From Uranotaenia lowii (lineage: Eukaryota; Arthropoda; Insecta; Diptera; Culicidae): a stretch of DNA of 64,000 bases. The notes under the pieces were generated by a model. It was not told the origin of the DNA. It did not search any database and saw nothing but the letters and a program-made list of their open reading frames with translations. The stretch spans positions 373,740,813 through 373,804,812 of the forward strand of contig NC_073692.1 of NCBI RefSeq assembly GCF_029784155.1. Direction: 5' to 3'. Shown here one piece after another: positions 1-11,535 of the stretch. How positions within the stretch are numbered: the stretch's first letter is position 1; each line of letters begins with the position of its first letter. Both the position numbers and the translations under genes were made by a program.

Positions 1-2559
1 TAAGCATTTCTTATTTCTTAAAATTTACTGTGTAAAAGTGCATAACTTTTACAAAGTAAATTTTAAGATGATTTATGTAGATGAACATAAGTGGTACTAT
101 TCTTATATCGCACCCTTTTTTCATGTTGTTGGTTCTCAACGCCAACTGTTTCATCCGAAAAAAAGTAAACTTAAGCTTGATTTATCCACTAAACAATTCA
201 AAACAAATTGTAGAAGAAAATTTTGATGATTTTCAATCATGCATATTTTTACAAGCATAACTCATAGTGGTACTATTCTTATTTTGCTCACTAGTATAAA
301 TCGAGAATGACATAAAGATGATCAAAGGACTATAATCGAAAAAGGCAATGTTATGACTCATAAATTCATTACACTTTGACTTTTGGAAAACCGGCCGATT
401 TTTAGAAAACCGTATATGTCCCAGAAAGTATTTGGCCAAATCATTTTTTTCCTAGGATACATCAGATTTCCATTGGCCCCCCTTAAGTGATTTTTGAAGG
501 TCAAAAAACCGAAACCTTGAGCACTTTAAGGCACCTCTTAATAAAGTCAGAGCAATTTTTTGGCCTATCTACAAAATGTATAAGGCAGGATTTAAAAATT
601 CGATAATTAATCTAATTCCATACATCCATTGCCACCATAATATACATAAGTAATTATGATTTGTTTTCGTTTACCACATGCTACACTTATGTGAATCTCT
701 TCTGGTCTGACCAAATTGTATGAGAGATACCGATTGTCCTTGGAAAGACTAACCTCATGCGTACAGTTCATAATTACGACCACATCACGATCGCGAGAGT
801 CGCAATCGATGTAGGACGGGTGCAATCAAGCATCAAGTCACATCTGTAAGCAGTTACTACATATACACGATACACTAAACATCAATCTCGATCACCTCGA
901 TCAAGAGCGTGCTTGCCTATGTAACTCACCTGGATCCCTTCGAGTTCAGCAGCCCATAAAGAAGTGTGATGACCGTCGTCGTTGTCGAGATGAGAGCTTT
1001 TCGCTTGATCATTTTATTCAGTATCACTTATCACTTTTAAGGGTGGGGAGAGATCTTCACTGCACTAGAACTAAACTGGCTTGAAGCACCTTTCCTGTTT
1101 GAGGTGCTTCTTTTCATCAGCTTGGGTTGTTTGTTCAGTTCAACATTTGCCTCTGTTAAACATTAATCAGGCACACTACTTTAGCTCAGCCGTTTTGTTG
1201 TTTTTCTTTCTTGAAGGAAGCTTTCCTGCGATGTTTGCTCACAAGCTGTATTTGCACGTTTGGCATCGGCAAATGGTGACAAATCGATACACTTGATCAT
1301 AACCTTCGGAAATGTTGAGAGTGCTCTCTCGATCGGGTTTTATTTTTCTCGACCGCGCTAACCAAAAATCGTGCTCACTGTTTGAATTGTGATAAATTGA
1401 ACCTTCATCACTAAGTCACTGACCGAATCGAACCGAAACGTCCGAGATCGACACGCAGATTAATTTCGGTGGACGCAGACCGCACCTTCACTTAGAACAC
1501 AATTTCGATCATCTGTCATCTGAAAGTTCTTTGCCAACAGTTAGTAGAAGATTTTGCATCCGCTCGCCAAGTTTCTGCTCCAAGACTGACCGACTGCTGG
1601 AATAGCTGCAAATTTGAACTGTGTCAACTGCCACTTTTTGCCAACGTTAACGTTTCGAGAGCATATTTAAAATCCATTAAAACAATGTTTACGACAACTC
1701 TCCGAAAGACTTGACGCCGCCACCTTCGCGAGACGCCGCCGCTCATCGTCGCCGTCAGCGCCAGCGTCTTCATTCGACCTTCCCTTAGAAGAGGCACGCG
1801 ACTTTCACAGCAATTGTGCCGTTCTACGACGACCAGCTGGTGTTTTACCTCACCGTCATCTGCCTAGATCGCTCAGATATGCCCCCAGATTCGCTCAATA
1901 AAACCGAGAACACCCCTAACGTTAAATCACTCATCGGACCCCTCCCACACTTTTCCAATCCCAGTCCAACCCCCACAAAGGAGGAACACACAAGACAAAA
2001 CAACCTCCTCCCAATGAAAGAATGAATGACAGCAGCCTGCAGCATCCCAATACCTAATGGAAGTGAATCGAGCATATCTACATATTTTCATTAATTGCTT
2101 GCCACTTGTCGTCGTCGATTCGTTGTTCTGGCTGAGGTTGATTCAATCTCGTTCATTTAGGGACCGTGCCGTTTTTGTGTGACGGACGACCGACCGAACG
2201 ATTGAAGTTGAAGGAAGTCGACGACGATGCTCAGCTGATCGGAATATCTGGGCAATTAGGCAGTCGATCTGACCGAGTGACGAACCAGTCGAATATCGTG
2301 GCTGGTTTTCGCAATCTGCACTACTTTATTTAACGGTTGAACATTGGGGTGATCATTAGTTGTATGGAGGTTTTTCAAGGCCCAAAATTTCGCTGCTTTC
2401 ACCCTTTAACAGTGATCCACTAATCAAATTATCAAACTGTGTAATATTACACTTTATTGGACAACTCTTAGCCGAAAGATCATAATACATTCTGGCAACA
2501 AAGTAAATGTTTCAAAACTTGCGGCTGAATTTACGAAAAGCGGCTCCCGCCAGCGCTAA
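1..2559. other. Unassigned region, no gene recognised
   Basis: No open frame here has recognisable protein motifs. The part from about 600 to 2330 is richer in GC and CG dinucleotides than the rest of the window and is free of obvious repeats, so it is the best candidate for low-copy host sequence (for example an untranslated exon or promoter), but nothing proves that. The longest open frames (about 60-75 codons) overlap each other on opposite strands and look like chance. Confidence 0.5.
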
Positions 2560-3146
2560 GTCCAAGATGGCAGCCCCATCGCGGGATAGGGACTTTAGGC
2601 TAACAACCTACTGCTCCCGATTTATAAAATTGTTACGGATTCCGAAAGAAATGACCGACCTGGAACTTTAGCGACGACGTTTAGCACGAAAACACGAACA
2701 CGAATTGAAACTTGGAACGTTGTGTAGAACACAAGACACAGACAAGAGGAGTTGGTTTCCTGTTAAGCCCGCAGGCCCAGTCGGCCTTTTTAAGATGGGA
2801 ACCGATAAACGAATGAACAATAGCCAGATTTAGAACACTGGTTAGAAACCTTACAATAGTCCAGCGTTATGCGTCAACTGACGTTGCCAATTTGCGGAGA
2901 AAGAGCAGTTCTACAGTCAACTGAACAGCGTGGTAGAGAAAATGGTGACGAAGGGTGACATTCAAGTCAAGTAGCAAAAAGTAAAAAGTAATAAAAATAA
3001 TAACGCGGGGTAATACAACAATAGATCAACTTAATGGCCGCAGTGGACTCTCCCAACAGGGAAAAAAACATATAAACATAATTATCATTCAACTGATGAA
3101 TTTTCAAATTTCTTAAGAAATCGGCGGGAGTGTAGGATATTAATGA
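2560..3146. other. Unassigned, possibly retroelement-derived stretch
   Basis: This GC-richer block lies between two AT-rich regions and ends just before the poly(A) side of the LINE fragment at 3147. It has no coding frame and I could not match an end-to-end LTR structure, although the compact GC-rich composition resembles an LTR or untranslated region of a retroelement. Treat as unknown. Confidence 0.3.
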
Positions 3147-3560
3147 TTTTTTTTGTAACATCTTTATTTGAAACGGCTCAAACCTTTAGGCTTTAAGGAG
3201 CCAAACTCGTTTTGTTTGTTTACAACTGTGTGCTTAAATCTAGTTCATCACTTTTTATTAGAATAGAAAAGTAAATAGATAGGAAAATATGAAAATAAAA
3301 AGAATAATAGACGAAGATCAATAGCTTTTAGGAAAAGGTATATATCGAACATGTAGTCCAAATCTATCACGGCCAGCACATCTCTCACTGGAACATAGGG
3401 TGGTTTTTCTCGGGCCCGAAGAAAGTCTATGAAATTCGTTCTAGCGACAAGATGGACCTCACACGACCAAACAATATGCTCGATGTCATGGTAACCTTGG
3501 CCGCAACCACACAAATTGCTGCCAGCAATGTCAAAACGATAGAGTATCGGATATCAATGA
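3147..3560 (-). mobile_element. 5'-truncated LINE 3' end
   Basis: Read on the minus strand, this is the last coding part of a non-LTR retrotransposon, a 3' untranslated tail and a short poly(A) (seen as T's at about 3147-3155). The 3' tail, with a GGCTCCTTAAAG block followed by GAGCCGTTTCAAATAAA, recurs on the plus strand at about 20165-20227, also ending in poly(A), so both are 3' ends of one LINE family. Nearly all of the element is missing, the usual 5' truncation. The clade (I, LOA or R1-like) cannot be fixed from so little sequence. Confidence 0.75.
3248..3560 (-). pseudogene. C-terminal fragment of LINE ORF2
   Basis: The frame encodes a C-terminal LINE domain with a cysteine/histidine cluster (CGCGQGYHDIEHIVWSC) that resembles the zinc-knuckle-like tail following the RT/RNase H part of I- and LOA-group LINEs, then RTNFIDFLRAR and PVRDVLAVIDLDYM, and stops near 3248. 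The protein would help target-primed reverse transcription, but the endonuclease and RT domains are absent, so this cannot be functional. The frame continues upstream of the first methionine (IAGSNLCGCG), showing that the fragment is a tail and not a small gene. Confidence 0.7.
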
Positions 3561-3654
3561 TTGTTTATGAAGATATTCACACTAGATCATGTGCTTTTAC
3601 TCATCCCCAAAAAAAATATTTGCATGGATCCATAGGTGACATCGATCCTAGTGT

Positions 3655-3830
3655 ATAAATTAGTTCTTTTATCCTTTTCTCTCTTTTCCAATTATTCTAT
3701 TGACTACTAGGACGTGGCCAGCACCGTTATTGATGTTCACAGAGAGAGAACCTTTGAACAAAATTGATGGCCTCGGTCAATCAGCCAACCATTGGCGAAG
3801 TGGAATTCGTTCTACTTCATTCTTAAAAAA
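3655..3830 (+). repeat. Dispersed repeat A, copy 1
   Basis: The stretch containing GACTACTAGGACGTGGCC, then CACCGTTATTGA, then AACAAAATTGATGGCCTC is found again in reverse complement at about 33407-33600. The second copy has an extra segment of about 45 bp between the last two blocks. The order of blocks is conserved, so this is a genuine interspersed repeat, perhaps part of a LINE, but its class is unknown. Confidence 0.7.
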
Positions 3831-6800
3831 TGGGAGACAAAAAATTATATCATTCGTAACCTATAAAAAACATTTTCAGTACAGATTATTTTGTGAAAAT
3901 GATCTGAATTCCGGGTTCAATGATACAGGTGGATGTGAGCAGTCAACCAAGCTAAGCTACGCCCAAGCCTTCCAACCCATAAGCAAATGTTAAAAAAAGA
4001 TACAATCAGCACACATCTTATCCGAATTTCACATCCCTTAAATGTTGAGAATCACATTCTTGTACCAAAACTCAATCAACGCGACTTGCTTCTCTGCAAG
4101 GTTCTTGGCTTTTCAAATGGCGCATTACCTCGACCGACCCATGTAACTTATCGCAAATTCTTTCTATTGGCGATTTGCAGCAAAACTTTTTGACATGCAG
4201 CGCTATCTAGATTTCAGTAACGGAACTAACAAAAGGGTGATGATAGCTGTTTTTTTACATGGCGGTAAATACAAGTTGTTTTCGAAATTAATTTTTTTCT
4301 GGGAACTGCCAACTTTCGGACAGTAAAAATGATTGGATTAGACAAGAAAATCATTAATTTACTTATTGTAATATTTCTTGCGTAAGCAAACTGAATTTTT
4401 CGGTATTTTCCCTACTAAATTCAATTTTGATTTCACTTTCGAGCGATTGCTTGTTGGGCGACTTGCCAGTGACAAAAACAAATAAAATTCGGATTCAAAT
4501 AAAATCCCTAGTGAATTCTCATCGGTCGTGACAGTTCGTTACGTTCGAAAATGTCCCGGTCCCGAACTATCCTGGACTGATCTCCAAAAACGGAAACGAT
4601 GATCGTTGTTTTCAGATTTTTTTTCAGCCACTATCATAACGAAACTTGTGTTTTTCGAAATAATGATGCGTGTCGTGCATTTCTTGATCTGTCGGCTTCG
4701 CTCTCTGCCCGAATAACCACCCACCGTACCTACTCGGAGAGCAAACAAACACGTTTTGGTGGACCGCTGCTTGTAGTTCTAGAAATTCAGGAATAATTTT
4801 ACGTTTATAATTTTATATTTTTGTGAAATCTCACAGCGTGAATTGTTGCACCTCACTAGAATGTAGATTAAATTTGTTTTCCAATGAATATACTTTTTAT
4901 TGGTCCAAACAAAGTAAAAGCACTGATAATCCGGGTACAACCTGACGGTGGACCACAAAAACAGATGAAATTTCAATTTGTAAAAAAATCGCGCAATGTA
5001 GTGAACTTTGAAAAATTCCAGTAAATTAAATTTTATTTGCATAAAAAATCTAAAGACAGCAAAATGTTGGAATTTTATTAGATTTTGTAGTCATATTTTT
5101 TTTCTCAAAACTCTAACATCGCTCAAACAGTATTTACTAGCAATCGAATAAAAAGTAGGTTTTTTAGATCACTTTTTTGATATTTTTGTGACCATTTCAT
5201 TAAAAAAAAATTAAAAAAATATTTCTTGTCTTCATGATATAAGCATTAACTTCAGCTTTCATATGCATAAGGCAAATATTTTTTTGGACGTGTAATATAT
5301 GAACTACAGCAGTTTTCGTGAGCCATGTTTTTTCGGATTTTTTTTCTTTCATGCTGAATAACGAGAAAACTTGTAACTTCAGCTGTATATAATGTTCTAA
5401 ACATATTTTACTGACATTACAAGGTTTCTTTTGATGTAAGTTTTGTTTAAATCGGTTTAACATGCCAAAAGTTATAACCATTTGAGCTTGTGGTGTCAAA
5501 TTGACACTCCTAGTGCTGATTAGGGTAATGAAATCTAATACGGATGAGGGTTAGACAAAAAATTTAGATAGTTTCATGAAAGTTTGAAATTAATCGTTGA
5601 AAAATCAAAGGAACTGAAGATGTTGTGAAAAGATAATTTTTATGTATTTAAAAATCTTGGAAGAGTAAATTTTCAAATAATAAACTTAAAGAAAACTGAG
5701 AAAAATTGGAGGGTTGATTAAGGAGTGTATTCGAAAAAAAAATTTAACACATTGTTTTGTGAATAACTTTTGAATACATGAATGCAAGTTGATGCAATTT
5801 TTAGCGAAGCTGCTAAGTAGTTCAATTTTTACATGTGAAATTTTTTGTGATGTTCTGCCTAGTGTTTTATGAGATTGCGTCCAATGAAGAAGTTTTTCGA
5901 TTTTAATTTTTGGGCACCACCTTTATTTAAAATTTAGGCTTATTTTGATAATGTTTTCTGATTCTTGAAGCATTCTTGTCAACATTGCTCAAAATTTTGA
6001 ATTTGTTTGTCCTCCTTTGGCACAAAAACAACGTTATTCACTTTTTATCGCTTCACCACAGTTTTTGCGATACTGATTTAAATGCTATGCAGGGAAAGTT
6101 GCCTTTTGAGCAGTCTTTTCGTATATTCAGCCTTTTACCATGTAAATAGTTATGATTCACCGAATAAATTGCAGCATCAACAGATCATTAGCCTCTTTAA
6201 GTAAAAGACATCAAATTTTTAATTTTTTTCTCCTTGTTTATCTCTTAAACATCTCGGCGAGACTTTTCAATGAAATGTTTTTGGCTGGAAACCTATGAGA
6301 TGTCCGTTAAAGAGTTCGTTTTGCTGTCTTTTACGAAATCTTCTATCTTCAAGCTAGCGGTCCAAATATTTTGCACACGATTTGACCACCGTATTTTGTT
6401 TATTTTACCGGCTGAAAGCTTTTTTACCTGGTAGAAGTAAACCCAACTAACACCAATAGTTTTATTATACTTCTAAAGCCCATTATAAAATCAAAAATTT
6501 GTTTTGTAGCCTGAAATAAAGCTTTTAATGTTACTTGGGTAAGTCAAGCCTATGTATTAGTCGGCTTGACGAACCAGTCGGTAAAATTGATCATAAATTA
6601 TAACTTCCCTTTTTTTTCGAGTTAGGCTTGATAAAACCTCTTACATTCCTTCAATTCATAGAATCAATCAGAATTAACTTTTTTTTCATATTTTAGCTCA
6701 TTGTTAGATCCTCTAGGAATTTTAAACATTTCACATTATGAACTTTAGTCGAAAAGTTGATTTTCAGCTGTTTTCATGTCTCCCACTGAGACTTTCCTGG

Positions 6801-7049
6801 TTTTTTCTCGATTCTGCCAAAAAAAATTTGTCGACGAGCTTCTTTATTGAATGCTACCTCAAAAACCATTTGAAAGATTATCACCAAACTATTTACACGC
6901 ATACTATACATTACTAAGTAGCTTCACTAGAAATTTTGGTAATTTCCATCCATGCATTCAAAATTTATTACAAAAGAAAGTGTTGCATTTTCTTTTGAAT
7001 ACATTCCATACCTGTATATATTTAAGGAAATTGTTGAAAAGGTTTCTCG
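3831..7049. other. Unassigned AT-rich region
   Basis: No recognisable coding sequence. Homopolymer A/T runs are frequent. A short palindrome GTGTCAAATTGACAC followed by TCCTAGTG at about 5493-5516 resembles the end of a TTAA-type miniature element (compare 48995), but no partner end was found. Otherwise I see nothing. Confidence 0.5.
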
Positions 7050-7098
7050 GCGATTTCAGTCTCAAAAAATCATAAAACGATGTTTATTTACTACATCC

Positions 7099-7133
7099 GA
7101 CGTTTCGGCATGTTTATTTTGCCTTTATCAAGG
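7099..7133 (-). ncRNA. Degenerate hammerhead ribozyme core
   Basis: On the minus strand the order is TTGATAA (consensus CTGATGA, two changes), a stem II of GGCA with TGCC around a 9-base loop (7107-7110 and 7120-7123), then GAAACGTC. This is the arrangement of the small hammerhead ribozymes found in the terminal repeats of Penelope-like elements, and it lies downstream of such an element on the same strand. The two changes in the first box probably abolish self-cleavage. Stem I and III pairing and the cleavage triplet were not resolved by eye. Confidence 0.55.
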
Positions 7134-7629
7134 AATCTGGCGAGTTGGAAAGTTTACAAAAAAAAAAATTTAAATTAATTATTGTATCAGCTAATCTTAT
7201 TCTTAACTTCTAACTGTTTTGATGTTATGAGGACAATACAAATTAAATATTATATAATTAAATGTTGAGGACAATACAGATAAAAAGAGTAAAAAATTAT
7301 ATAATATAAAGCTATGTGAATGTTAAAAACTTTTAATTCTACTTACAGTAATTTTTCGTTTTAATTGTCCAGAATGTTTTTCGAATCTATGAAACTGTCC
7401 TGAAGAAAAAGTCGTCTCGTTGTCTGTGGTGTGAAAACATAGAATATTGAATGAGCTTTTAAGTTGCGTGCAAGCTTCTATGGAATATTTCTACTTACTG
7501 GCTGAGCGGATGGAAATATATTGCAAACTGCAAACTAATGATGTTTTCGTTTGGTGATACTTTTTTAAAAAACTTTTCGAAATGTAATCAGAAAATGAGA
7601 ACTTTTTGGTTTTCCTGTTCGTTCTTTCG

Positions 7630-9195
7630 TTAACCACTATCGATTGTTGTTGATTGTTGTGTATGAGATGTGTTTTTTTGTGTATGAGTGTATTGGTGTT
7701 TGTTTTGCATGGAGTTGAAAATACCGGCGTAAATGATACTTAGCCCTTCCGTATCAGTCTTTTTGTTGACAGTGTTACCGTTCCTTGCAATGTGACACAT
7801 TTCAAGTGTTTGAAGTCCAGAGGTGTATCTATGTCGATCGATTATTTTGGTCCTTTCCAAGTTGAATGAGTGATCTTGTTTGATGCTGTGGTGCAGAAGT
7901 GCTGTTTGTCCTTTTAATGTTGTCATTCTTGGGTCGTGTTTGTCCGCTCCTTCGCTCCGTAATTTATCTAACGCCTTCTTGTTCGACCTGTGTCCTCCAA
8001 TCCGTTCTTTTAGTGTACCAATATACTGTGAATCGCAATCATTACACGGTATACTATAAACAACGTTCGACGAATCATCCTTTGACACAACATCTTTAAC
8101 TTTTATCATGATTTGTTTTATTTTTGAAATCGATTTGGTCGCTAGTTTAGTTGTAGAGTAATCAGATTTCAAAAATTTTCCTATCTTATCTGTTAAACCG
8201 GGAATATACGAGATCGATTTATATGTGTATTGTTGTTCGCCGGAAACATTTGTTGTTGGACGAGAATTTCTGTTGTTTATTAGGCTGTGACGTAGAGTTG
8301 TGGGATAGTTGTTCATTTTTAAATGAGAGTCCATGATTTGGAATTTCCATTTCTCATTCATGTTAGGGGAAAGTTTGTCCACTCGATTGATGAAATTCTT
8401 GGCGACATTTATTTTTTGATGAAGCGGACGGACTGATAAATAGTCCAAAAATCTTCCACTTGCGATCGGTTTTTGATACCAGCTGGTATTTATTGTTTGG
8501 TTATCTGAACGTGTAAGTAGCATGTCGAGAAACGGAATTTTGCGGTCTTCTTCCACTTCGCTTGTAAACTGGATATTGGGATTGTAGCCGTTGAATTTTT
8601 CCTCTACATATTGTAGTTTACATGGGGGAATAGCGGTGATAAGATCATCGACATATTTTTTGATGAACGGAAGAGTGAAATCTAAACTTGGTATGACAGC
8701 GTTCAATAATCCTTCCATAACTAGATCAGCAAGAGTTGGAGAAAGTGGATTTCCCATCGCAGTTCCAAAAGATTGTCTGTAAAACTTGTTGTTGAACCTG
8801 AAGAAACTGGAATCAATGCAAAATTCAACAACTTCCAGGAATAGATCTAGACTGATGTTATGTGCATTCTCACGGATGTTATCCCAATTGTAGATTATGT
8901 CATGGAGAACTAGATCCTTCGGTATACATGTAAATAAGGATACTACATCTAGCGATATAAGTATGTAGCCCTCAGGTAATGTTACAGAACTGATGAAGTC
9001 ACAGAAATCGTAGGAATTTACTATGTTGTAAGAACTTTTTATTGATTTCTGGATTATTTTGCCGACGAATTTTGATAAATTGTATGAAGGAGCAGTCATA
9101 TTTGGAACCACTGGTCGAAGAGGCAATCCAGATTTGTGAGCCTTGGGAAGTCCGTAAATCCTTGGGCAAATTGAATTGTTTGCAGTCAGTTTAAA
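7630..9195 (-). pseudogene. Penelope-like reverse transcriptase and GIY-YIG domain
   Basis: About 520 codons stay open. The protein would copy element RNA and nick target DNA. Motifs in order: RIYGLPKAHK and LPLRPVV at the start of the RT fingers; LISLDVVSLFTCIP (motif A) at about 8950; QSFGTAMGNPLSPTLADL at about 8720-8775; the catalytic KYVDDLIT at about 8644-8665; then IPFLDML and SWYQKP. After a linker, VVYSIPCNDCDSQYIG at about 8023-8075 matches the Penelope version of the GIY-YIG nuclease, followed by the KERIGGH segment. The called start at 9126 is not real: the frame reads back to about 9195 and joins the N-terminal ORF through a single frameshift. Apart from that shift the catalytic residues look intact, so the copy is not very old. 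Confidence 0.88.
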
Positions 9196-10106
9196 TTTTG
9201 TGGTTTATCAATGAGACCTAAGTCAGCGAGCCTTTTTACTATATTGTTATTTGCTTTTTCAAAACTTGTAGTTGGATCTTTTTTCAATAGGCTGTAAGTT
9301 TTTTGGTCGGAGACTAAGGTGGTCATTTTATTTCTATAATCATCCGTGAGCATGATGACAGTTTTATTTCCTTTATCAGATTGGATAACTGTTATGTTGG
9401 GATTATTTTTAAGAAACAGTTGTGTCAATTTTCGTGCTTTGTCGAGAAAAACTGTTGTTGGATTTCGATATGAGTACAGATTTTTCGATCTATAGATGTG
9501 GTTTTGTATAATGTTGGCAATGCCACACCTGTTTCTGTTACGAACGTTGGAATTGGAATTCGATTCTAGAATCAATTCTACGTCTGCAATAAGATGAAAG
9601 ATCTGGACGTCATGCAAGTTTTCGATTGGAAGAGCAAATTTCGGGCCTAGACTTAAAAGTGCCAACGTTTCTGGGGGCAGATCTGTGGTCGTAGCATTGT
9701 GTATTGCTTTGGAATTGTTGTTTAGAACATTTTCATTTGGTTCTAAAATTTGAGAAAACTTTCGTTTTGTTTTTGCTGATTGTTGACTCAAGTTCTTTTC
9801 GTAGAATGTATTCTGACTGGAGAAAAATGGGAGACTAATTTCTGGTGAGACTGAAGTGGTTATCTGAGTAGCGACGGCGGTATGATGGTGTTTGAGGGTG
9901 CGGATTTTAAAATATGTGTGTTTTATTTCAATGTTTAAAACAGCTTTTTTAAACCTGTTTATACATCTTTCGAGCCTTGATAGGTATGGACTGTTTTCTT
10001 CTATCAGAGGATAAACACATTGAAAATTGTTGCTTATGTGTTTTGGGAACACTCCATTTTTGCGACATCGAATCAGAAAAGATTTACGACTGTTCATATT
10101 TCCCAA
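9186..10106 (-). pseudogene. Penelope-like ORF, N-terminal part
   Basis: This frame encodes the N-terminal region that precedes the RT in Penelope-like proteins. Visible are a basic start (SRKSFLIRCRKNGVFPKH), the conserved LSLGPKFALP block at about residues 152-161, and the DKG block (VIQSDKGNKTVIM) with the following DYRNKMTTLVSDQKTY and DPT motifs near the end. The frame stops at 9186 after LIDKPQNLN, but the adjacent frame continues at once with FKLTANNSICPRIYGLPKAHK, the expected next part of the family. One base lost or gained near 9190-9200 therefore separates this from the RT part. Upstream at 10084-10272 a third frame on the same strand may hold more of the N terminus. Confidence 0.85.
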
Positions 10107-10275
10107 CTTTTTGTTTGTGGATGCAGAATCTTTGAATAATTTTCCAACTTGCTATTTTAGGAAATTTTTTGGAAAAGTTCTGCCGACTTTTGATCATTAT
10201 GACCAGCTGAGAAAGAGGAGCTCTCGTATATTCATAATAATCTTTATGCAAATCGAAAACGTCAGTAAACATTTA

Positions 10276-11535
10276 AATCTGAACCAGTAACTTAATATGT
10301 AGTGATTCTGCTTCACTACGTAGAGAAAAAGACCGGCTGATGAGCTGTTCTGTTTCTCTGTGTCATACGAGAGACTCTAGTAGGTAGAAGGACCTATGAA
10401 TGTAGTTCATAGTGTTCCCTCCTCTTTGTGACTAAGTAACTCTGAGCCCGGGATTGGCCAGTGGACAATTTCACGGGAAGGTCTTCTCTTTTCCCCTTTT
10501 TTTCATTCATCCCGCTTCGTCCCAAATCATCCTCGTTCCGAGGCAATGTGGTGCGTTTCGTTCAATTGCCACCGCATTGTTCCATTCATTAGAGAGATCT
10601 TCCTGGAGGGGCTATGAGTAAAATTTCATGAGAATTCGCTAGCGATGATGGGACTATGGCGACTCGTGTTCGTGTGAATGAAGTTCATTGAAGCTTTTGC
10701 TTTTGAACAGTCCTTCCTCTCCATCCTTTCCCTTCCAACTCAACTCACCCTTACCAAATTCATTTATTTGAAACTGTTGTTGTGGCTTCGGGTTTCTCTC
10801 CGCGTCTCGGTTTCGAGTAAATTTTGGTGCCAGATTCACTAGTAAATAATCAGACCAAAACGCGAAACCAGTAGCTAGGTACCCCACTACTCGAGGAAGG
10901 TAGCATTGTGCTGATCTTGCAAAATGTTGGACCCAATTCAACGCTGGCAAATTTTAAGCCATGCCTCCATAAGCTGGGTGCAAACTAACTAACTCACTTC
11001 TCTGAATATCAAATCAAGTTTCGGGTGGTTTTACTGGGAGCGGTTTTGTCAGTTGGCCACAAGCATCGATGAATGAAGTTAGAATTTTCCTTTGCTGGGA
11101 AAAGCATTTCCCAAGTTGTTTGAAAAAGGTACTGAATGATAGTAAATGAATTACGTTTGAAGTCATAAAAATTGAGTTTCAATATTTGGTTTTCATCATG
11201 GCGGGGGAATCGGAATAAAAACAGTTTTCTCCAATTAAATTAGGGATTTTAATCATTTTTCAAAGCGTTGTATAACTGAAACAAGAATATCTGGGCAAAA
11301 TCTGAATCCTAGAGGTGATAGACAAAATCGGACAAAAGATTCGAATGCAGGACGCCAAAATCTTTCGAAATCAGTTGTTAAAATGCAGGCATCAAAATTC
11401 TGTTCCCTTGTAATTGTTATAGAACTCGAAAATGAATAATATAACTAAATTCAGGTGAGTGTGTTCGTTTTAAAATTTTTTGAAATTTTTGAAATTTTTG
11501 TAATTTTTATAACTATTGTAATATTTTTTAACTTT
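10276..11535. other. Unassigned region
   Basis: No recognisable gene or repeat. An open frame at 10654-10950 on the minus strand (98 codons) has no motif that I can name and its codon usage gives no reason to call it real. Confidence 0.5.

Larger units (their letters stand above)
7050..10275 (-). mobile_element. Penelope-like retroelement, degraded
   Basis: A retroelement on the minus strand. Its N-terminal part is at 9186-10106 (perhaps starting in another frame up to 10272), RT and GIY-YIG-type domain follow at 7630-9195, then a noncoding 3' region of about 580 bp that contains a hammerhead-like core at 7099-7133. This order (DKG motif, RT, GIY-YIG, ribozyme-bearing terminal region) is specific to Penelope-like elements. 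Exact ends and target duplication were not found, and no second ribozyme copy was seen at the 5' side, so the element is probably 5' truncated. The outer limits given are approximate. Confidence 0.85.

Noticed and set aside
2560..2980. Solo LTR
   Set aside because: Composition is suggestive but no matching TG...CA ends with target duplication could be located by eye.
4599..4796. Short frames around 4.5-5.5 kb (65-99 codons)
   Set aside because: No motifs, on overlapping strands, in AT-rich sequence.
5493..5516. End of a TTAA-type miniature element (palindrome followed by TCCTAGTG)
   Set aside because: No TTAA next to it and no partner end within several kb.
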